The position numbers and the translations under genes were made by a program. Of a stretch of DNA of 64,000 bases, positions 58,992-64,000 are shown piece after piece. Where the stretch lies: positions 368,792 through 432,791 of the forward strand of contig CH003018.1 in the NCBI GenBank assembly GCA_000149265.1, in the 5' to 3' direction. The DNA comes from Ciona savignyi. Taxonomy: Eukaryota > Chordata > Ascidiacea > Phlebobranchia > Cionidae. Numbering within the stretch: position 1 is the first letter of the stretch; every line of letters begins with the position of its first letter. The notes under the pieces were generated by a model, which saw only the letters and a program-made list of their open reading frames with translations, was not told where the DNA came from and did not search any database.

Positions 58992-61900
58992 ATGAGAGGT
59001 TTTCTCAGTTTACTCGTCTTGTTATCAGCGTGTTTAACATTGTGTAAGTTACTGGTGTAAAGTACCACGTGCTTGTCATTTAATGATTTCTTATTTTCTA
59101 GTTTAACTGTAGGCCTACATCATATCTTATTTCTAGTTTAACTGTACATCATATGTTTCTAGGGCTGTAGACAACATGTTTCAGCTTGCAGAAACTATCC
59201 GGTTGGTGTTTAAAATTAACACTTGATCTATATTATACAAAGTTTGTATTGTTTGCAAAAGCTAACGGCTTCCCGAGTTACAAATTTAAACTTGATGTAA
59301 CTTGCAACCTTATTATGGGTCCCATTTGAAAAAATGGGGACACATATTGTTTTTGTCCGTTTTTTTTTTTTCTTTTTCATTTTTTCCTGTATGCTTTTTT
59401 CTTCGTCAAACGCTTGACAGGCATGTCATGGCGCCCCGACATCTACCAGAAGTAATGATGGAATCGCAATGAAACTTGGTGATTTTTTAGACAACATGGC
59501 CTAGATATGCAGAAACCAAAATTTTGGGTAATAAATTTAGGGGAATTCCCCTTGGACGTTAAAAACCAAAACGGTCATTTTTTTCTAAACAATTAGCTTT
59601 TTAGGCCATAGCGCTTGAACGGCTGCTCCAATTTGAATCAAATTTGGTGAAATGTTAGTGCACTAGTCACTGATTTAACACTTAAAAGAAATAAAAAAAT
59701 TACCTAGGGAAATACCCTAAAAATTAAACTTTTGCTGTTAAATGATAATTGTGACAGGCATGCAATGGCGCCCCGACATCTACCAGAAGGAATAATGAAA
59801 TCGCAATAAAAACTTGATGATTTTTAGACAACATGGCCTAGATAAGCAGAAACCAAAATTTTGGGTAATAAATTTAGGAGGATTCCCCTTGGACGTTAAA
59901 AACCAAAACGGTCATTTTTTTCTAAAAAATTAGCTTTTTAGGCCATAGCGCTTGAACGGCTGCTCCAATTTGAATCAAATTTGTTGGATTGTTAGTGCAC
60001 TAGTCACTGATTTAACACTTAAAAAGAAATAAAAAATTACCTAGGGAAATACCCCTAAAAATTAAACTTTTGCTGTTAAATAATAATTGTGACAGGCATG
60101 CCATGTCGCCCCGACATCTACCAGAAGGGTTAATGGAATCGCAATGAAACTCGGTGATTTGTTGGACAACATGGTCTAGATATGCAGAAATCAAAATTTT
60201 GGGTGATAAATCTAGGGGAATTCCCCTGGGACGTTAAAACCAAAACGGTATTTTTTTCTAAAAAATAGTCTTTTTTGGGCATAGCGCTTGAACGACCGAT
60301 ACAATTTGAATTAGATTTGGTGGAATGTAAGTGCATTAGTCACTGATTTAACACTTAAAGAAATAAAAAAATTACCCAGGGAAATACCCTAAAAATCGGA
60401 TTTTGTTCTCTAATTATGATTGTGACATGCATGTCATGTTGCCCCGAAATCTAGCAAAAGGAGTAATGAAATCGCAATAAAAATTTGACATTTGTAACAG
60501 AACATGGTCTAGATAAGCAGAAACCAAAATTTTGGGTAATGAATCTAGGGAAATTCCCCTGAGACGTTAAAAACCAAAACATTTTTTTCTAAAAAATTAG
60601 ATTTTTTGGGCATAGCTCTTGAACGGCTGCTCTAATTTTGATCAGATTTGGTTAAATGTTAGACCATTAGAAACTTTAGGCCAATTAAAAGAAAGAAAAC
60701 ATTTGCTTAGAGTAATTCCCCTAAAAACGAAGATATGTTCCTGAATTATGATTGTGACAGGCATGCCATATCGCACTGACATCTCCAACAAGGAGTTGAC
60801 AAATCACATTAAAACTTTAAGAATTGTTACATAACATGGCCAACATATGTAAAAACAGAAACTCACCTACTAAACCTAGGGGAATTCCTTTATTTCATTA
60901 CAGCGCTTAAAAAGGTTTAATTTAAAACATTTAAGGTAAAATGTTCGTAAATTAAGATGTTTATTCTTTTTTTAACTACACATTGAAAAGACGTTTGGTT
61001 GGACAACTATGGGACCCATGCGTTTATGCTTGCAGAAACAAACTACATACTCAATGTATAAAATACAAATTGTTGTTAGGGACCCTGTAGCATGAATATA
61101 TGGCATACAAAATGTGTTTTACAAATGGTGGTGGTTAAACACGTGGTTGACACTCTCTAGTTTTTTTACAGGTCGGTGTTTAACTTGCACGTCCCCTAAA
61201 ATGAAGATAACAATCAAAATCACTGATCCAACAGAGGTAAGGACAATCAGCAGCAAATTGACAGGAATAGGCGTAATAACGAATAACCTAGGAATGACAA
61301 TCGCAATATCACACCAATAACCACTCGATCAAGCTAAAACACTAAGAAAAATTGTAACATTCGATGAGTCACAGACCAGTCGAAATTTAATTAGTCACCA
61401 ATCCTTTACACAGAAGTCGAAATTCGATGAGTAACCAATTCTTTACCCAACTTAATCTAATGGATAAGATAACCAAAGAATTATTATGGTTTTCTAAGCC
61501 ATTTGTGTATTTTTTCAGTTTGATAAAGCGGAGCAGTATCTTTTCACCGGTGTGATGGCTTACTCTTTTCGAAAATACTGCACTACGTTTAGCGACAGCA
61601 GATGCACTGAATTTCTCAAGACTACCATCGAGTATGCAGATGAATTACCTTTTTGATAAAGATTTTTCATTTTTCGATTGCAGCTTCTCTAAGGGTAAAA
61701 CAACAACATACTAACATACGGGTGTTTTCATTTTAGTACTGCCGATGTACAAATTACTGATGTTACTGAACGTTTTGCGATGTGCGTACAGGTTACAAAC
61801 CAAGATCCAAATTTTATAGAAGACGTCGTAAGGTGATTTTTTTACTTATTAAACAAACCTGCAATAACAACTGTAATCTCTTATTTATTGAAAGGTTGAA

Positions 61901-62390
61901 AATTATCTACCATTTGCAGGGCAACAAAGCCAAGATTTAACGGGGCACTTGTGCTTACTGATGAAACCCTGCTGTTCGAGGGAATCCCCCCGACATTAAA
62001 ACCGGAATTCATCCCTGATTTTCCAACATGGTTAATCCCGTTTATAGTGTTTGTGTGCTTGGTGATAATGGCAGCTATTGCGATCCTATCTTACGACGCT
62101 TATCAAAGGTAAGTTTATTTTAAAACTCCAATAAGCTATATAATAGCTATACGGCAAATGTCGGACAAGTTAAAGGCATTTTAGACAGCTAGAACTGATG
62201 CAAAACGAAAGCCTAAACCATGTTAACAATATTATGTTGTTTAACATAGGTAGAATTGCATAGTATGCTTTTTTATTTCAGCAAGAAGCAAAAGAAAAAA
62301 ATGGTGGAAACAGATAGTGACAACGAAAGCCACATATATGAAACGTATGAAAACGGCGGAGCTGTGTCTGGTTCTGTAACCATGCTTTAA
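58992..62390 (+). CDS. CLTRN: Collectrin-like single-pass membrane protein
   Basis: Collectrin (TMEM27) is the ACE2-related chaperone of B0AT-type amino-acid transporters; ACE2 carries the same domain at its C-terminus. Exons 58992-59043, 61172-61236, 61519-61631, 61737-61832, 61920-62108 and 62282-62390 join in phase to 207 residues (human collectrin 222). Exon 1 is a signal peptide, MRGFLSLLVLLSACLTLC. The ectodomain has KMKITIKITDPTE, QYLFTGVMAYSFRKYC, DVTERFAMCVQVTNQ and the diagnostic LLFEGIPPTLKP, followed by a membrane helix, WLIPFIVFVCLVIMAAIAIL, and a basic stop-transfer KKQKKK. The tail has tandem tyrosines (IYETYENG; YENG fits a Grb2-type YxN site) and ends VTML, a class I PDZ ligand. 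There is no peptidase domain, so it is collectrin-like rather than ACE2. Intron 1 holds a 1.85-kb repeat element that ends 11 bases before exon 2. Confidence 0.85.
59311..61160 (+). mobile_element. 335-bp-unit element, copy 3 (intron 1 of collectrin-like gene)
   Basis: Same structure and nearly the same length as the 44141 copy: TTATGGGTCCCATTTG hairpin start, pyrimidine run, five landmarks at 59428, 59765, 60103, 60436 and 60768, the CATGCGTTTATGCTTGCAG subterminal block and a GACACTCTCTAG end. Units 1 and 2 are more alike than others, hinting at internal homogenisation. Perfect GGGGAATTCCCC occurs at 59540 and 60215. Confidence 0.87.
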
Positions 62391-64000
62391 TTTAGTATAT
62401 TCTGTTCCAGCTCCGTACAATGTATAGAGTACTTTCTAGATACATGTAACCAATAAAATGAATTCATAAAGGTGTAGGCCTATCAGTATATTTGTAATTA
62501 GTTTGTTTTGTATAGCCAAACTTCGTAAAATAAAAGTATAGTATGGTTTTTCTGGATCTCCTAATTTTATTTAGTATTAATTTCCACTTACTTATTACCA
62601 GCATGTATAGCACTTTTTTTTGTTAAATCTTTTCAAATACAGCTTTTAACAAGATTTTAGTAAAACATTCTTTCAATGTCCGATATTTCATAATCACGAC
62701 CATTGTTATTCTCCACTTCTGTAACTTCTAAAAGCTGATCTGCTTTTAAAGTCTCCTTTGGTAGCTTTGTCACTTTATAGAATATAAAATATCATTTAAT
62801 GTGATAATTTCTTTTTTACAATTAAGCACTTACATTTTGCATTGTTCGTGGAGTGTTTATGAACCAACCGTCTTCGTGTATCACCATTGATTATGAACAA
62901 TGATAATAATATCAATCTTAGTTGAATACGCATTCTTGATGACTTACAAAGCTTTTTAAAATATATGACATATATTTATACAAATTGAGACCGAGCTATT
63001 TTAACTAGTTTATTCAGCAGGATAAGCTTGGTAACAAAACATCCAATAGTACAATATAACCGCTGCTGTGTAAAATGAGGCGGAAATGAAAATGTAAAAC
63101 GAAAAATTAAGTAGTTCCGGTTGTCATTTATTTGACGTAATTTCTTGTTACAATTTAACCTATTATATATTTAAAATTCAACGTTTTAGTTAAGATAGTT
63201 ATGTTTATCCGAATAATTAGCGTAAGAGTTTGGTGTTGCCTTTCAGTTAAAGGTTTACGAGTTCCAAACTGCTAGCTAGATCTAGATTGGTTGTGTCTTT
63301 GGACAAGGCCCTTAACGGACATTGTCTGATCCCATCGGATTAATAGATTCTAATAAAACTCAAGGAACGTGTAAGTAGCTCCGCTAACCGGACGATGATG
63401 AAAATACTATCCCTTTTTAATAAAATTCGTTTTGTCCTGGGAAAACTGCAAAGTTCCTAATGAAGATGTTTAAGACTACAAAAACTATAATCAATCCGGT
63501 ATTGAAACGAAATTCCTTGCACAACTGAGGTCCCTTATTGCCCCCTTTATTTAGTGTAATTGGTTGCAGTTTATTTCTGTCATGCTTTCCAAATTTTTTG
63601 AAATCAACGCGTGTAATTTATATTCATTAACGCGGATAATGAATCTTAATCATGGGGAGTTGTAAGGAAGTCGGTAAAGTAATGTGTGCGCAAAAGTATT
63701 AGTTTATTTCATGTAGCGTGTCACATCATATACACAACTTAGCCACATTGTAAAGCTGTTATGCAGTAGGCCTATTAGTCGTGCTTCAGGGGGCATTCAA
63801 CCAATTATTCTCCGTATCTTTCCAATGCAAACTGACTTCATAAAAAGGGCTGTCACTAAAAATCGTTCCATTGGTAGGCTTATATTTTTTTACAATTTAA
63901 AATTTAAGCTTGGATCTGCAACCTAAACCCTTAAAATTTCTAAAACTATTGAGCTGGTACGCCTCCGTACATCGGCAACGTTTTCCCAGCAAAACAACTA
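62391..64000. other. Region right of the collectrin-like gene
   Basis: Begins with the 3' untranslated region; AATAAA at 62452-62457 is the likely polyadenylation signal. A diverged SINE (about 63230-63415, plus strand; TTGTGTCTTTGGACAAGGCC, ACGGACATTGTCTGATCCC) follows, then the dispersed repeat of 26465 from 63785 to the window edge. No gene seen. Confidence 0.55.
63785..64000. repeat. Unclassified dispersed repeat, copy 2, runs off the window
   Basis: Collinear with 26465-26700: TTCAACCAATTATT, CAATGCAAACTGAC, AAGCTTGGATCTGCAACCTA, CGTACATCGGCAACG. Its end is not visible here. Confidence 0.65.

Overview
The window is eukaryotic and looks like an ascidian tunicate, most likely Ciona. It is AT-rich, with small spliced genes (many introns of about 100-500 bases), intergenic space packed with short mobile elements, and single-copy metazoan genes. 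Species assignment is inference; no rRNA or mitochondrial marker is present. One 100-base N run (15791-15890) is an assembly gap.

Layout, left to right. 1-3344: no recognised gene. 3363-7409 (+): MUTYH adenine-DNA glycosylase; its second coding exon is split by an 801-bp hAT-type element with a perfect 8-bp target duplication. 7685-9511 (+): PTGR3/ZADH2-like oxidoreductase, close behind MUTYH. 9757-14128 (-): nine-exon TIR adaptor resembling TICAM (TRIF/TRAM), convergent with PTGR3. 15891-17697: an element built of about five 335-bp units. 18000-22728: a tandemly duplicated promoter block leading into a complete CYP2-clan cytochrome P450 (22729-25813). 25814-30700: repeats only. 30732-31082 (+): terminal exon or small gene of unknown function. 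31824-33869 (-): intronless LARGE-type glycosyltransferase. 36621-57210: tandem duplication of ALDH5A1 (succinate-semialdehyde dehydrogenase), both copies on the minus strand, with a decayed L1/Tx1-like LINE between them and a scrap of a third copy at the left edge. 58992-62390 (+): collectrin-like single-pass membrane protein with a signal-peptide exon.

The ALDH5A1 pair is a natural experiment. Copy B (52622-57059) reads through ten exons to 548 residues with a mitochondrial presequence. Copy A (37336-47862) has all ten exons open but a one-base difference destroys the presequence reading frame, leaving a 480-residue, probably cytosolic, product. Intron 4 is 160 bp in B and 6.3 kb in A, where three hAT-type elements sit one inside another beside a 1.9-kb tandem-unit element. 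Each copy is the 'empty site' for insertions in the other.

Mobile DNA dominates the rest: a tRNA-derived SINE family (about eleven pieces), four copies of the 335-bp-unit element (each unit carries a palindromic GGGGAATTCCCC or near variant, which fits a kappaB consensus), at least six hAT-type elements with 8-bp duplications, one pogo/Tc1-like MITE with TA duplication, and LINE remains. The genes do not form one pathway. The strongest leads are the MUTYH exon insertion, the presequence loss in ALDH5A1 copy A, the TICAM-like adaptor, the collectrin-like gene, and the kappaB-bearing repeat.
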